Source of the DNA: Leucobacter celer subsp. astrifaciens
Lineage (GTDB): Bacteria > Actinomycetota > Actinomycetes > Actinomycetales > Microbacteriaceae
DNA length: 64,000 bases
NCBI RefSeq assembly: GCF_001273835.1
Contig: NZ_JHEI01000144.1
Location: 1-64,000, forward strand
Direction of reading: 5' to 3'
Shown here: in pieces, positions 26,921 through 35,890 of the stretch
How positions within the stretch are numbered: the first letter of the stretch is position 1
Layout: each line of letters opens with the position of its first letter
Notes under the pieces: model-generated
Told to the model about the DNA's origin: nothing
Seen by the model: only the letters and a program-made list of their open reading frames with translations
Databases searched by the model: none
Translations under genes and position numbers: made by a program

Positions 26921-27080
26921 CGCTGGTTGAGCGTGCGGAGCGAGTCGAAACCCGACCGTTCCGCTGCTTGAGCGAGCGGAGGGAGTCGAAGCCTGACCGT
27001 TCCGCTGGTTGAGCGTGCGGAGCGAGTCGAAACCCGCATGCGGTTTCGACTCGTCGCTGCGCTCCTCGCTCAACCGGCGG
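26921..27080. repeat. Convergent-gap repeat block 2: three direct copies and one inverted
   Basis: Copies of a roughly 32-base unit, CGCTGGTTGAGCG...GAGTCGAAACCC, lie at 26921-26952, 26962-26993 and 27003-27034. An inverted copy lies at about 27042-27080 and pairs with them. The block separates the convergent proC and AraC genes. It has no spacers of constant length and no cas genes are near. Confidence 0.8.
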
Positions 27081-27098
27081 CTGCGTTCGGCGGGCGGC

Positions 27099-28049
27099 TC
27101 AGACGTGCGCGAGCCGATGCTCGCGCGGGGTGCGGCCGTAGGTCGACTTGAAGAGCTTGCTGAAGTGGCTGAGGTCGACGAAACCGCCGGCCTGCGCGAT
27201 CTGCAGCACCGTGCGCTCCAGCAGCGCCGAGTCCTCGAGGTCCATCCGACATCGCTCGAGACGCCGCGAGCGGATGTAGCCCGAGACCGTGAGCCCCTCC
27301 TCCTGGAACAGGTACTGCAGCTGTCGGGTGGAGACGAAGTGGGCCTTCGCGATCGCGTCGGTGTTGAGGTCGGGATCGGAGAGGTGCGAGTCGATGTACA
27401 TGCGCACCGACTCGAACGCCACCCCGTGCTCGTCCTTCGCCGAGCTCGCCTGGATCTCGGCGGAGAGCAGCGCGGTGATGAGTTCGAACGCGCTGTGCAT
27501 GATGCGCGAACCGTTGACCCCCTCGAGCTGGTCGAGGTTCTCGGCCATGTGCTGCATGAAGGGGCAGATGACCCGGCCGATCCCGGAGTCGCCCGCGAGA
27601 CGCGTCGCGGTGACGGTGTGCACCATGCTCGCCGAGAGCCCGAGCATCGAGTGGGGGAAGAGCATGACGAGCGACCGCATGGGGCCGCCGTACTCGAGGG
27701 TGTAGGGGCGGGAGGTGTCGTAGATCGCGGCGTCGCCGGGGCTGAGGTGCGCGCTACGGCCGTCCTGCAGCACCAGACCCGCGCCCTCGAGCTGCATGCT
27801 CAGCTTGAGATGGTCGTTCTTGTCCCTGCGGATGGCGTTCGAGAGCCGGTGCACGCTGTGTGAGGACGCGGCGATGTCGGTGATGCAGATGCCGCCGATG
27901 GTGCGACTGCGCAGTGTGCCCGTGAACGTGTCGGGTGATCCGGTCGACAGTGCGAGGGGGACGAAGCGGTTGCCGACCAGCCGCACCCACTCGTCGAACC
28001 CGACCGACTCGTGGGACTCCATCGAATACTGGTGATCGTGCGCCGACAT
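27099..28049 (-). CDS. AraC-family transcription regulator
   Basis: 316 residues. ATG 28049 follows AAGGAGGCAGG, which excludes the ATG nine codons upstream. The N-terminal two thirds resemble the AraC_binding_2-type sensor. The C-terminal 100 residues hold two HTHs (TDAIAKAHFVSTRQLQYLF and TVLQIAQAGGFVDLSHFSKL, then GRTPREHR). It is divergent from the decarboxylase-TRAP-dehydrogenase genes and is the likely regulator of that operon. Confidence 0.88.
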   Translation of the reverse strand: MSAHDHQYSMESHESVGFDEWVRLVGNRFVPLALSTGSPDTFTGTLRSRTIGGICITDIAASSHSVHRLSNAIRRDKNDHLKLSMQLEGAGLVLQDGRSAHLSPGDAAIYDTSRPYTLEYGGPMRSLVMLFPHSMLGLSASMVHTVTATRLAGDSGIGRVICPFMQHMAENLDQLEGVNGSRIMHSAFELITALLSAEIQASSAKDEHGVAFESVRMYIDSHLSDPDLNTDAIAKAHFVSTRQLQYLFQEEGLTVSGYIRSRRLERCRMDLEDSALLERTVLQIAQAGGFVDLSHFSKLFKSTYGRTPREHRLAHV

Positions 28050-28080
28050 CGGCCTGCCTCCTTGCACGTTGAACATCGTC

Positions 28081-28102
28081 GTCCGCCCTTAACAATACGG
28101 AC
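28081..28102. promoter_or_regulatory. Candidate operator between araC-type gene and its target operon
   Basis: GTCCG (28081-28085) and CGGAC (28098-28102) form a 5-bp inverted repeat around 12 AT-richer bases (CCCTTAACAATA), in the 216-base divergent gap. Placement suits an AraC-type site. The arms are short, so the call is weak. Confidence 0.25.
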
Positions 28103-28265
28103 ATCGGTGCGACTCCTCCACCTGGTAATGGGGTTCGGCGGGACGCGTGCGCGAACTGCCATCGCGCCTGCGGCGGTGAACAAGTGCGGCGGCTGGAGGG
28201 TCGGGCACACTGAAGGGCATGCGCGGCGACGCCGCCGCGATGCGGAATCTTCAAAGGAGTGGATC

Positions 28266-28703
28266 GTGATCCAAGACGAGCTGTACGACGTCGGCCTGCG
28301 CCAGCGCCGCACGATGTTCGGGCCGCAGGGAGCGGAAGACCAGGTGGAGCACACCTCGGATCTCAATGACAAGCTGCAGGACTTCGTGACCAGATACTGC
28401 TTCGGCGACATCTGGCAGCGCGACGGGCTCTCGTACGCCGAACGGAGCAGGATCACCTTCGCGATGCTCATCGCGCAGGGCAAGTCGCACGAGCTTCGGA
28501 TCCACGCGCGGGGTGCGCTCGCGAACGGCGTCACCCCGCTGGAACTGCGCGAGGTGGTCGTCCACTCGATCCTGTACTGCGGCATCCCCGCCGCGGTCGA
28601 GGGTCTGCGCGCGGTCGAGGAGATCCTCGAGGAGCAGGGGATCGCGCTGGATCTCGACGGTGAGGCCGGTCGTGCGCGGCGAGCACCGCGCGGAAAGGAA
28701 TGA
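28266..28703 (+). CDS. Carboxymuconolactone decarboxylase family protein (PcaC-like)
   Basis: 145 residues. GTG 28266 follows AAAGGAG. The helical CMD fold pattern is visible: FGDIWQRDGLSYAERSRITF, HELRIHARGALANGVTPLEL, REVVVHSILYCGIPAAVEGL. PcaC decarboxylates gamma-carboxymuconolactone in protocatechuate breakdown. No other pca gene is present, so it may act on another lactone or be a redox relative. First gene of the operon driven from the AraC-divergent promoter. Confidence 0.82.
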   Translation: MIQDELYDVGLRQRRTMFGPQGAEDQVEHTSDLNDKLQDFVTRYCFGDIWQRDGLSYAERSRITFAMLIAQGKSHELRIHARGALANGVTPLELREVVVHSILYCGIPAAVEGLRAVEEILEEQGIALDLDGEAGRARRAPRGKE

Positions 28704-28707
28704 CGGT

Positions 28708-29595
28708 ATGAACGAGCGGATCACGCGGGTCGGTTTCATCGGCCTGGGCACCATGGGGGACCCGATGTCGAGCAACATCGCGGCCTCCGGCGAGTTCGAC
28801 CTCGCGCTCTTCGACGTGGACTACGAGCGCGCGCGGATACTCGCCGACCGGATCGGGGCCACCGCGGTGGAGCGCATCTCGGAGCTCGCCGACCGCGAGG
28901 TGATCGTGATGATGCTGCCGACCAGTGCCATCGTGCGCCAGGCGCTGCTCGGCGAGGACGGCGAGCCCCGCATCCCCGCGCCTCCCGGCACCGTATTCGT
29001 CGACATGAGCTCGTCGGATCCCACGGAGACCGTCGAGACCGGCGAGGCGCTGCAGCGGGCCGGGTACGCGATGGTCGACGCCCCCGTCTCCGGCGCCCGT
29101 CAGCGCGCGGTGGAGGGCACTCTGTCGATCATGCTCGGTGCCGACGACGACGCGGCCGCCGAGCGGGCGATCCCGGTCATCGACGCCATGAGCTCGCACA
29201 TCTTCCGCACCGGCGGGCTCGGTACCGGCCACGCGATGAAGGCGCTCAACAACTTCGTGGCGGCGGCGGCGTTCACCGCCTCCACCGAAGCCCTCGTCGC
29301 GGGGAGCCGGTTCGGCCTCGATCCGGGGGTGATGGTCGAGGTGTTCAACGCATCGACGGGCCAGAGCTTCGTGACGACCCATGTGCTGCCCGACCACATC
29401 GTCGACGGGGAGTACGCGAGCGGGTTCGCCCTGCCGCTCTTCACGAAGGACGTGAGGATCGCGCAGCGGGTGCAGCAGGCCGCCGGACACGAGGCACCGG
29501 TGTGCGACGCCGTGGCCGCGACGATGGGCGAGGCGCTCGATGCGCTCGGAGACGTGGATCACACCCGCGCCTTCGAGTTCTGGCGGGACCGGTAG
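28708..29595 (+). CDS. 3-hydroxyisobutyrate dehydrogenase-family NAD(P)-dependent oxidoreductase
   Basis: 295 residues from ATG 28708, five bases after the previous stop. It has an N-terminal GFIGLGTMGDPM Rossmann motif, a FVDMSSSDP...APVSGARQRAVEGTL substrate region and the catalytic Lys in GHAMKALNNF. The family oxidises beta-hydroxyacids (3-hydroxyisobutyrate, tartronate semialdehyde, similar). It works well as the first oxidation before the aldehyde dehydrogenase at 32963. Confidence 0.88.
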   Translation: MNERITRVGFIGLGTMGDPMSSNIAASGEFDLALFDVDYERARILADRIGATAVERISELADREVIVMMLPTSAIVRQALLGEDGEPRIPAPPGTVFVDMSSSDPTETVETGEALQRAGYAMVDAPVSGARQRAVEGTLSIMLGADDDAAAERAIPVIDAMSSHIFRTGGLGTGHAMKALNNFVAAAAFTASTEALVAGSRFGLDPGVMVEVFNASTGQSFVTTHVLPDHIVDGEYASGFALPLFTKDVRIAQRVQQAAGHEAPVCDAVAATMGEALDALGDVDHTRAFEFWRDR

Positions 29596-29603
29596 GCAGC
29601 GCC

Positions 29604-30149
29604 GTGGAGATATCGGCAGAACCCGGAGGGTCGGTCTTCGACCGCTGGCTGAAGCGGTGCAGCGCAGCCCTCGGCGTCATCGCAGCGGGTGCGCTCGTCG
29701 TGCTCATGCTCGCGACGGTGCTCGACGTGCTCGTGCGCTGGATCACGCGGGCGAGTCTGCCCGGCATGATGGAGATCGCGGAGACCGCGCTCGTCGCCTC
29801 GGTGTTCCTCGGCCTCGCCTGGACCTCGATCCAGGGCGGGCACGTCGCGGTCACGATCGTCACCGATCGCCTGAAGCCGGGCCACGCCCGAGCCGTCTCG
29901 GTGCTCATCTGGGCCCTGAACGCCGCGATCCTCGGCTGGATGACGGCCGCGCTGTTCATGCGCGCCATGCAGTCCACGAGCATGAGCGAGACCCGTTTCG
30001 GCCTCGTGCAGTGGCCGGTGTGGCCGCTGCGCTGGATCATCGCGGTCGGCCTGCTGTTCTGGACGGTCGTGGCGATCGTCAATCTGGTCCGCGTGATCCG
30101 CGGCCGCACCGCATACGGGGAAGACACGGAGGTGGTGCTCGATGCGTAG
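29604..30149 (+). CDS. TRAP transporter small membrane subunit (DctQ)
   Basis: 181 residues from GTG 29604, eight bases after the dehydrogenase stop. Four membrane segments with the DctQ pattern (FLGLAWTSIQGGHVAVTIV, then LRWIIAVGLLF). With the DctM protein it forms the membrane part of a sodium-driven importer for carboxylates or sugar acids. Confidence 0.88.
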   Translation: MEISAEPGGSVFDRWLKRCSAALGVIAAGALVVLMLATVLDVLVRWITRASLPGMMEIAETALVASVFLGLAWTSIQGGHVAVTIVTDRLKPGHARAVSVLIWALNAAILGWMTAALFMRAMQSTSMSETRFGLVQWPVWPLRWIIAVGLLFWTVVAIVNLVRVIRGRTAYGEDTEVVLDA

Positions 30150-30188
30150 CACCCGCGACCAGTTCACCGCGCAGACCGGGAGGTCCTC

Positions 30189-31643
30189 ATGCTCGTCACG
30201 ATGATCGTGCTCACGATAGTCGTCCTGCTGATCGTGCTGCTGATGCTGCGCATGCCGGTCGCCCTGTCGCTCGGCCTCTCGGGTGCGCTGGGGCTCGGCA
30301 TCCTGCAGGGCACCGACTACACCACCAATGTGCTCGGCTCGGTGCCGTTCAGCGCCACTGCGAGCTTCTCGCTGACGATCATCCCGATGTTCATCCTCAT
30401 GGGCATGTTCGCGATGCGGGCTCGGATCGCGGAGCACGTGTTCGCGGTCGCGAACCACATGGTCAGCCGGTTCCCCGGGGGCCTCGGCGTCGCCACGGTC
30501 ATGGCGTGCGCGGGTTTCTCGGCGGTCTCGGGATCGAGTATCGGAACGGCCGCCACGATGTCGAAGCTGTCGGTCGGTCAGATGCGCGCCTACGGCTATC
30601 CGGCCGCGCTCGCCACCGGCATCGTGGCCATCGCGGGCACGCTCGGCGTCGTGATCCCTCCCAGCACCTTCCTCGTGCTGTACGCGATCATGACCGGCGA
30701 ATCGGTCGCCCAGATCCTCGCCGCGGGCATCATCCCGGGCATCCTCTCGGCGCTCGGCTACATCGTCTACATCCTGGTCGTGGGGCACCGGCAGATCGTG
30801 CGCCCTGAGGCGACGCTCGTCGAGGCCGTCGCGGTGGCCCACGCCGATGCGGCCGAGGCACGAACGAGGCGTTCGCCCTCGACCGAGTCCGGTGCGAGTG
30901 CGGCACCGCTGCCCCCGGGCACGCCGAACACCGAAGCCGTGCAGCAGGTCTACGGCCGCACGCTGCGCACGCTGCCCTGGCGGGGCCTCGTGCGCCTGAG
31001 CATGATCTTCCTGATCATTCTCGGGGGCATGTTCTCGGGCATCTTCACCTCGACCGAGTCCGCCGCGATCGCCGCGTTCGTCGCCCTCGTGATCCTGCTC
31101 TGGGAGTTCCGTCGCGACGGCTGGGCGACGATGTGGGGCAATGTGAAGGGAGCTCTGCTCGATACGGCGCAGACCACCTCCATGGTGTTCATGATCCTCG
31201 TCGGATCGAGCGTGTTCTCGACCTTCCTCATCGCGGCCCACGTGCCCGATACCGTGACTAACTGGGTGGCGGGACTCGACGTGCCGCCGCTCCTGACGAT
31301 CGGTCTCCTCCTCCTGCTCCTGCTGCCGCTCGGCACCGCGCTCGACGAGATATCGGTGCTGATCATCACGATCCCGATCATCTACCCGATCGCGATGGAA
31401 CTCGGATTCAACGGCATCTGGCTCGGCCTCATGATCGTGAAGCTCACGGCGATCGGCATGGTGACACCGCCGGTGGGTATGACCTGCTTCGTCGTCTCCG
31501 GCGCCACGGGGGTGCGCACCGAGACGGTGTTCAGAGGCGTGCTGCCGCTGATGCTCATGGACCTCGTGGTCTCGGCGATCCTCTTCTTCGTGCCGGCGAT
31601 CACCCTGTTCCTGCCGTCCCTCGTCGCGCAAGGGGCGGGCTGA
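30189..31643 (+). CDS. TRAP transporter large membrane subunit (DctM)
   Basis: 484 residues from ATG 30189 with GGGAGG upstream. About 12 membrane segments, DctM motifs such as FSAVSGSSIGTAATM, GVVIPPSTFLVLY and GMVTPPVGMTCFVV. A hydrophilic Ala/Glu/Ser insert of about 45 residues near residue 220 is longer than usual. It forms the transport pathway with DctQ. Confidence 0.92.
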   Translation: MLVTMIVLTIVVLLIVLLMLRMPVALSLGLSGALGLGILQGTDYTTNVLGSVPFSATASFSLTIIPMFILMGMFAMRARIAEHVFAVANHMVSRFPGGLGVATVMACAGFSAVSGSSIGTAATMSKLSVGQMRAYGYPAALATGIVAIAGTLGVVIPPSTFLVLYAIMTGESVAQILAAGIIPGILSALGYIVYILVVGHRQIVRPEATLVEAVAVAHADAAEARTRRSPSTESGASAAPLPPGTPNTEAVQQVYGRTLRTLPWRGLVRLSMIFLIILGGMFSGIFTSTESAAIAAFVALVILLWEFRRDGWATMWGNVKGALLDTAQTTSMVFMILVGSSVFSTFLIAAHVPDTVTNWVAGLDVPPLLTIGLLLLLLLPLGTALDEISVLIITIPIIYPIAMELGFNGIWLGLMIVKLTAIGMVTPPVGMTCFVVSGATGVRTETVFRGVLPLMLMDLVVSAILFFVPAITLFLPSLVAQGAG

Positions 31644-31763
31644 CGCTCCTTGCGCGAATGCCTCACCCGTCTGCGCCGCTCGCCAAAGACAGCGCAGAAA
31701 CGCCACTGAACAATGAACTCATACTCGCTCCGTACGGCAGCGGGATATCCAGAAAGGACAACG

Positions 31764-32921
31764 ATGTTCTCCACACACCAGCATTCCCGACGATTCGCTC
31801 GAGTCACGGGCGGGATCGCTCTTGCCGCGGCTGCGAGCCTCGCGCTCGCCGGCTGCTCGGGCATCAACAACGCGCCGGCCGGCGACGGCGACGGCGACGG
31901 CGGTGAGACGGTCACCTGGACGCTCGTGACGGGCGCGCAGGCGGACACTCCGAACGCAGCGGTGCAGAACTGGTTCCTCGACCGCGTCGAGGAGGCCACC
32001 GATGGCCGGATCAGCTTCGAGCGGACCGCGACCGAGGCGCTCTGCAAGGCGCCCGAAGTCGCCGATTGCGTGCGCGACGGACGCGCCCAGATCGGGGTGA
32101 CGGTGCCCGACTACACTCCGCAGTACTTCCCCTCGACCAGCATGGTGAGCATCCCGTTCCTGAGCCAGAACGCCCAGGCCGCGATGCAGTCGATCTACGA
32201 CCTGCACGAGGACTACGAGCCCGCCAAGGCGATCATGGATCGCAACGGCCTGCACCACGTGGCCACCTGGCCGGTCGGCCGCTTCCTGCTCGGCGGTCAC
32301 GAACCGATCGAGAGCGTCGCGCAGTTCCAGAACGCGCAGGTGAGGGTCTCCGGCCCCATCATCCAGCAGGCGATCGGAGACCAGGGCGCGAACATCGTCG
32401 CCGTCACGGCCCCCGAAACCTACGAGGCCGTCGAACGCGGCGTCGTATCCACCATCGGCGGCGCCATCGACTTCCCCGTGAACTACGGCATCATGGAGCT
32501 GCTGTCCGACTGGAGCGACCCCGGTGTGGGCCAGTACTCGACGTTTGGCATGTGGGTGAACGCGGACGCGTACGCCGCACTGCCCGATGACCTGCGCGAG
32601 CAGTTCGATCAGGTGGCCGAGGAACTCAACACGGGTGCCGGCATCGCCGCGTTCAACGAGGTCGCAGCGGGCCAGTGCCAGCAGATGAAAGACGCACCCA
32701 CGGTGAAGTCGCTCACTGCCTGGGACGAGCAGGACACCCGGGCATGGCAGGACGCGCTCGGCGACTCGGGCGAGGAGATGTGGATCAAGCTCGCGACCGA
32801 GCAGGGCCTCGAAGACGCGGAGGGTGTGCTCGAGCGGTACATCGACGGCCTCGAGACCTACGACGACGTGGCCTACGACGATGCGACGGTCGCCTGCGTG
32901 GCATCGTTCGCGGGTCGATGA
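31764..32921 (+). CDS. TRAP transporter substrate-binding lipoprotein (DctP)
   Basis: 385 residues. ATG 31764 is chosen for AGAAAGGA upstream; an ATG 17 codons earlier has no site. The signal peptide ends in lipobox LAGC, so it is tethered to the membrane outer face. The body has the DctP pattern (FERTATEALCKAPEVADCV, VRVSGPIIQQAIGDQGANIV, TPEAYEAVERGVV-like). It delivers the unknown carboxylate to DctQM. Confidence 0.88.
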   Translation: MFSTHQHSRRFARVTGGIALAAAASLALAGCSGINNAPAGDGDGDGGETVTWTLVTGAQADTPNAAVQNWFLDRVEEATDGRISFERTATEALCKAPEVADCVRDGRAQIGVTVPDYTPQYFPSTSMVSIPFLSQNAQAAMQSIYDLHEDYEPAKAIMDRNGLHHVATWPVGRFLLGGHEPIESVAQFQNAQVRVSGPIIQQAIGDQGANIVAVTAPETYEAVERGVVSTIGGAIDFPVNYGIMELLSDWSDPGVGQYSTFGMWVNADAYAALPDDLREQFDQVAEELNTGAGIAAFNEVAAGQCQQMKDAPTVKSLTAWDEQDTRAWQDALGDSGEEMWIKLATEQGLEDAEGVLERYIDGLETYDDVAYDDATVACVASFAGR

Positions 32922-32962
32922 CCGGCGCCCGGCACGGTTCGAAGAGGATGAGGAGAGATCAG

Positions 32963-34366
32963 ATGACTGGCAATGCAGTGCTTGACGCGATCACGGTGGA
33001 CGCGAGCATCGGACGCGCGATCCCGGATGCGGCGACGGGTGAGACGGTTGGATGTGCGCCGGTGCATACTGTGGCGGATCTGGACGCGGCGGTTGCTGCG
33101 GCGGGTGCGGCGCAGGTGGGGTGGGCTGCGCTGGGGCATGCGGAGCGGTCGCGGGTGCTGCATCTCGCGGCGGATGAGATCGATGCGCATGCGGAGGAGC
33201 TTGCGTGGATCATCGCCAGGGAGCAGGGCAAGCCGTTGAACGGGGCGGGTGCCAGGTTCGAGGCGGCGGGGTGCGCGGTGTGGGTGCGGAGTGCGGCGGA
33301 CACGGTGATCGAGCCGGAGGTGCTGTTCGAGGCGGAGGGGACGCGTTCGGAGTTGCATTATGTGCCGCTGGGTGTGGTGGCGGCGATCGGTCCGTGGAAT
33401 TGGCCGGCGCTGATCGGGATCTGGCAGATCGCTCCGTCGTTGCGGATGGGGAACACGGTGGTGGTGAAGCCGAGCAGTTTCACGCCGTTGAGTGTGCTCG
33501 CGGTGGTCGAGCTGATGAACCGGCACCTGCCCGAGGGCGTGCTGACGGTCGTGTCGGGGAACCGTGAGGTGGGAGCTGCGATCGCGAAGCATCCGGGGAT
33601 CGACAAGGTGATGTTCACGGGGTCGACGGAGACGGGGCGGGAGATCGTGCGGGGTTCTGCGGAGAATCTGGCCCGGTTGACGCTGGAGCTGGGGGGCAAT
33701 GATCCGGGGATCGTGCTGCCGGGTGCGGATGTCGCGGCGATCGCGGAGGGCTTGTTCTGGGGGATTTTCATCAATACGGGGCAGACCTGTGCGGCGTTGA
33801 AGCGGCTGTACGTGCATGATTCGGTGTACGACGATGTTGTTGCCGCGTTGGGGGCGTTGGCGGAGTCGGTGCCGATGGGGGCGGGTACGAGCGAGGAGAG
33901 TCTGCTGGGTCCGCTCTCGACGCCGCAGCAGTTCGAGATCGTGAGTCGTCTTGTGGAGGATGCGCGGGCGCGGGGTGCGAGGGTCGTGACCGGGGGCGAG
34001 GCTGCGCCGGAGTTGGGGGCGCAGTTCTACCGCACCACGATCGTGACGGAGATCGAGGACGGTGCGGCGTTGGTGGACGAGGAGCAGTTCGGGCCGGTGA
34101 TCCCGGTGATCCGGTACACGGATCTGGAGGACGCGATCGCGCGTGCGAATGCGTCGGAGCAGGGGCTCGGGGCGTCGGTGTGGGGGGACCCGGTGGAGGC
34201 GCGCCGGGTTGCGGAGCGCATCGACGCGGGGACGGTGTGGATCAACCAGCATGGCACGTTGAACCCGATGGTGCCGTTCGGGGGTGTGAAGGCGTCGGGG
34301 TACGGGCTCGAGTTCGGGGCGCACGGCCTCAAAGCTGTTGCCGCACCTAAAGTCATCACCGTGTAA
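32963..34366 (+). CDS. NAD(P)-dependent aldehyde dehydrogenase
   Basis: 467 residues from ATG 32963 with AGGAGAG upstream. It oxidises an aldehyde to the acid. It has PWNWPALIGIWQIAPSLRMG, FTGSTETGREI, the general base Glu in LELGGND, the catalytic Cys in NTGQTCAALKR, and EEQFGPVIPV. The aldehyde may come from the dehydrogenase or from the P450. Codon use differs from the flanks: many GCG, GGG, GTG, CAT and GAT choices where neighbours prefer C-ending codons. That may mean separate acquisition. Confidence 0.9.
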   Translation: MTGNAVLDAITVDASIGRAIPDAATGETVGCAPVHTVADLDAAVAAAGAAQVGWAALGHAERSRVLHLAADEIDAHAEELAWIIAREQGKPLNGAGARFEAAGCAVWVRSAADTVIEPEVLFEAEGTRSELHYVPLGVVAAIGPWNWPALIGIWQIAPSLRMGNTVVVKPSSFTPLSVLAVVELMNRHLPEGVLTVVSGNREVGAAIAKHPGIDKVMFTGSTETGREIVRGSAENLARLTLELGGNDPGIVLPGADVAAIAEGLFWGIFINTGQTCAALKRLYVHDSVYDDVVAALGALAESVPMGAGTSEESLLGPLSTPQQFEIVSRLVEDARARGARVVTGGEAAPELGAQFYRTTIVTEIEDGAALVDEEQFGPVIPVIRYTDLEDAIARANASEQGLGASVWGDPVEARRVAERIDAGTVWINQHGTLNPMVPFGGVKASGYGLEFGAHGLKAVAAPKVITV

Positions 34367-34373
34367 CCCACCC

Positions 34374-34403
34374 GCGGCGGAGGGACCCGGGTCCCTCCGC
34401 CGC
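34374..34403 (+). terminator. Perfect palindromic hairpin after the aldehyde dehydrogenase
   Basis: GCGGCGGAGGGACCC (34374-34388) is followed directly by its exact reverse complement (34389-34403), then CTCCCTCGTCTTG. It ends the operon that starts at 28266. Confidence 0.75.
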
Positions 34404-34539
34404 CTCCCTCGTCTTGTTCGGATTTGCAGCATTTGATATGCAGCTAAATCCGTTTGACCCGTGCATTGGCGCGAGCCGATGATGTGTGTGGCCTCGCGCA
34501 GACGCGCGGGGGAACTCACTACGGACAAGGGAGTCTGTC

Positions 34540-35880
34540 ATGTCTACGACGGCACCGAGCCGCCCGCGCCGCGAAGGCCGGCGCGTTGCGATCGCGACCA
34601 TGGTCGGCACCACCATCGAGTGGTACGACTTCTTCATCTACGCGAATACGGCGGCGCTCGTGTTCGCCCAGCTCTTCTTCGAGCCGCTCGGCGCCCAGGC
34701 GGCCCTGCTGGTCTCGTTCGCGACGGTCGGCATCAGCTTCCTGTTCCGTCCGCTCGGCGCGATCGTCGCCGGCCACCTCGGCGATCGCATCGGTCGCCGC
34801 GCAATGCTGGTGATGACGCTCGTGCTGATGGGCGCCGCCACCACGCTGATCGGCCTGCTGCCGACCTACGCGTCCGCGGGCATCCTCGCCCCGATCCTGC
34901 TGGTGCTCCTGCGCATCGTGCAGGGGTTCTCCGCCGGCGGAGAGTGGGGCGGAGCTGCGCTCATGGCCGTGGAGCACGCCCCCGACGGCAAGCGCGGGCT
35001 GTTCGGCTCGGCGCCCCAGCTCGGCGTGCCCTTCGGCATGCTGCTCGCCTCGGGCGTGCTGGCGATCACCACCGCCGCCTTCGGCCCGGAGGGCTTCCTT
35101 GAGTTCGGCTGGCGGATCCCGTTCCTCATCGGCGTCGTGCTGCTGGTCGTCGGCTTCATCATCCGCCGCTCGGTCGAGGAGAGCCCGGTGTTCCTGGAGC
35201 TGCGCGAGAGCAAGGCCCGCTCCAAGATGCCGCTCGTGGAACTGATGAAGAAGCACTGGTGGCTCGTGATCCTCGTGGCGCTCACCTTCGCGGGCAACAA
35301 CGCGGCGGGCTACATGTCGACCGGCGGCTACGTGCTCTCGTACGCGACGACGGTGCACGGCATGGACCGCACCCAGATCCTGTGGTGCGTCACGCTCGCC
35401 TCAGCGGTCTGGGCCTGCACCACGCTCCTCGGCGGCTGGCTGTCGGACCGCTGGCGGAGCCGCCGCAAGGTGTACCTCGTCGGCTACGCCCTGCAGATCC
35501 TGTGGGCGTTCCCGCTCTTCCTGCTGGTCGACACGCAGATCGTCGTGATGATCGCCATCTCGCTCTCGGCCTGGATGGTCTCGACCGGTCTCACCTACGG
35601 CCCGCAGGCCGCGTACTTCGCAGAGATCTTCCCGTCGCGCGTGCGCTACTCGGGCGTCTCGCTCTCGTACGCGCTCGGCGCGATCCTCGGGGGTGCGTTC
35701 GCCCCCACCATCGCCACCTGGCTGCAGCAGACCACCGGCTGGATCGGCTCCGTGTCGCTCTACCTCGCGCTGATGGCGGCGATCTCGATCGCCGCCGTGC
35801 TCATCATCAAGGACCGCTGGGGCACGCCGCTCATCGAGCGGGAGGACTCCGAAGCGCGGGAGCCGGTCGCCGCGGCCTGA
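34540..35880 (+). CDS. MFS transporter of the metabolite:H+ symporter family
   Basis: 446 residues. ATG 34540 follows AAGGGAG. MHS-family marks: GTTIEWYDFFIYANTAALVF, GAIVAGHLGDRIGRR, GFSAGGEWGGAALMAVEHAP, and FRR/ESPVFLELRE after helix six. The family imports organic acids, betaines, shikimate or aromatic acids with protons. It has its own promoter region after the hairpin at 34374 and is convergent with the LysR gene, ten bases apart. Confidence 0.9.
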   Translation: MSTTAPSRPRREGRRVAIATMVGTTIEWYDFFIYANTAALVFAQLFFEPLGAQAALLVSFATVGISFLFRPLGAIVAGHLGDRIGRRAMLVMTLVLMGAATTLIGLLPTYASAGILAPILLVLLRIVQGFSAGGEWGGAALMAVEHAPDGKRGLFGSAPQLGVPFGMLLASGVLAITTAAFGPEGFLEFGWRIPFLIGVVLLVVGFIIRRSVEESPVFLELRESKARSKMPLVELMKKHWWLVILVALTFAGNNAAGYMSTGGYVLSYATTVHGMDRTQILWCVTLASAVWACTTLLGGWLSDRWRSRRKVYLVGYALQILWAFPLFLLVDTQIVVMIAISLSAWMVSTGLTYGPQAAYFAEIFPSRVRYSGVSLSYALGAILGGAFAPTIATWLQQTTGWIGSVSLYLALMAAISIAAVLIIKDRWGTPLIEREDSEAREPVAAA

Positions 35881-35890
35881 CCGGCGCGCG

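Noticed and set aside
26921..27080. Possible CRISPR array
   Set aside because: Only three direct units, short unequal gaps that are themselves repeat-like, one inverted copy and no cas genes.
29559..31706. 715-residue minus-strand frame across the TRAP genes
   Set aside because: Antisense to DctQ and DctM, extremely His/Arg/Asp-rich, typical high-GC shadow.
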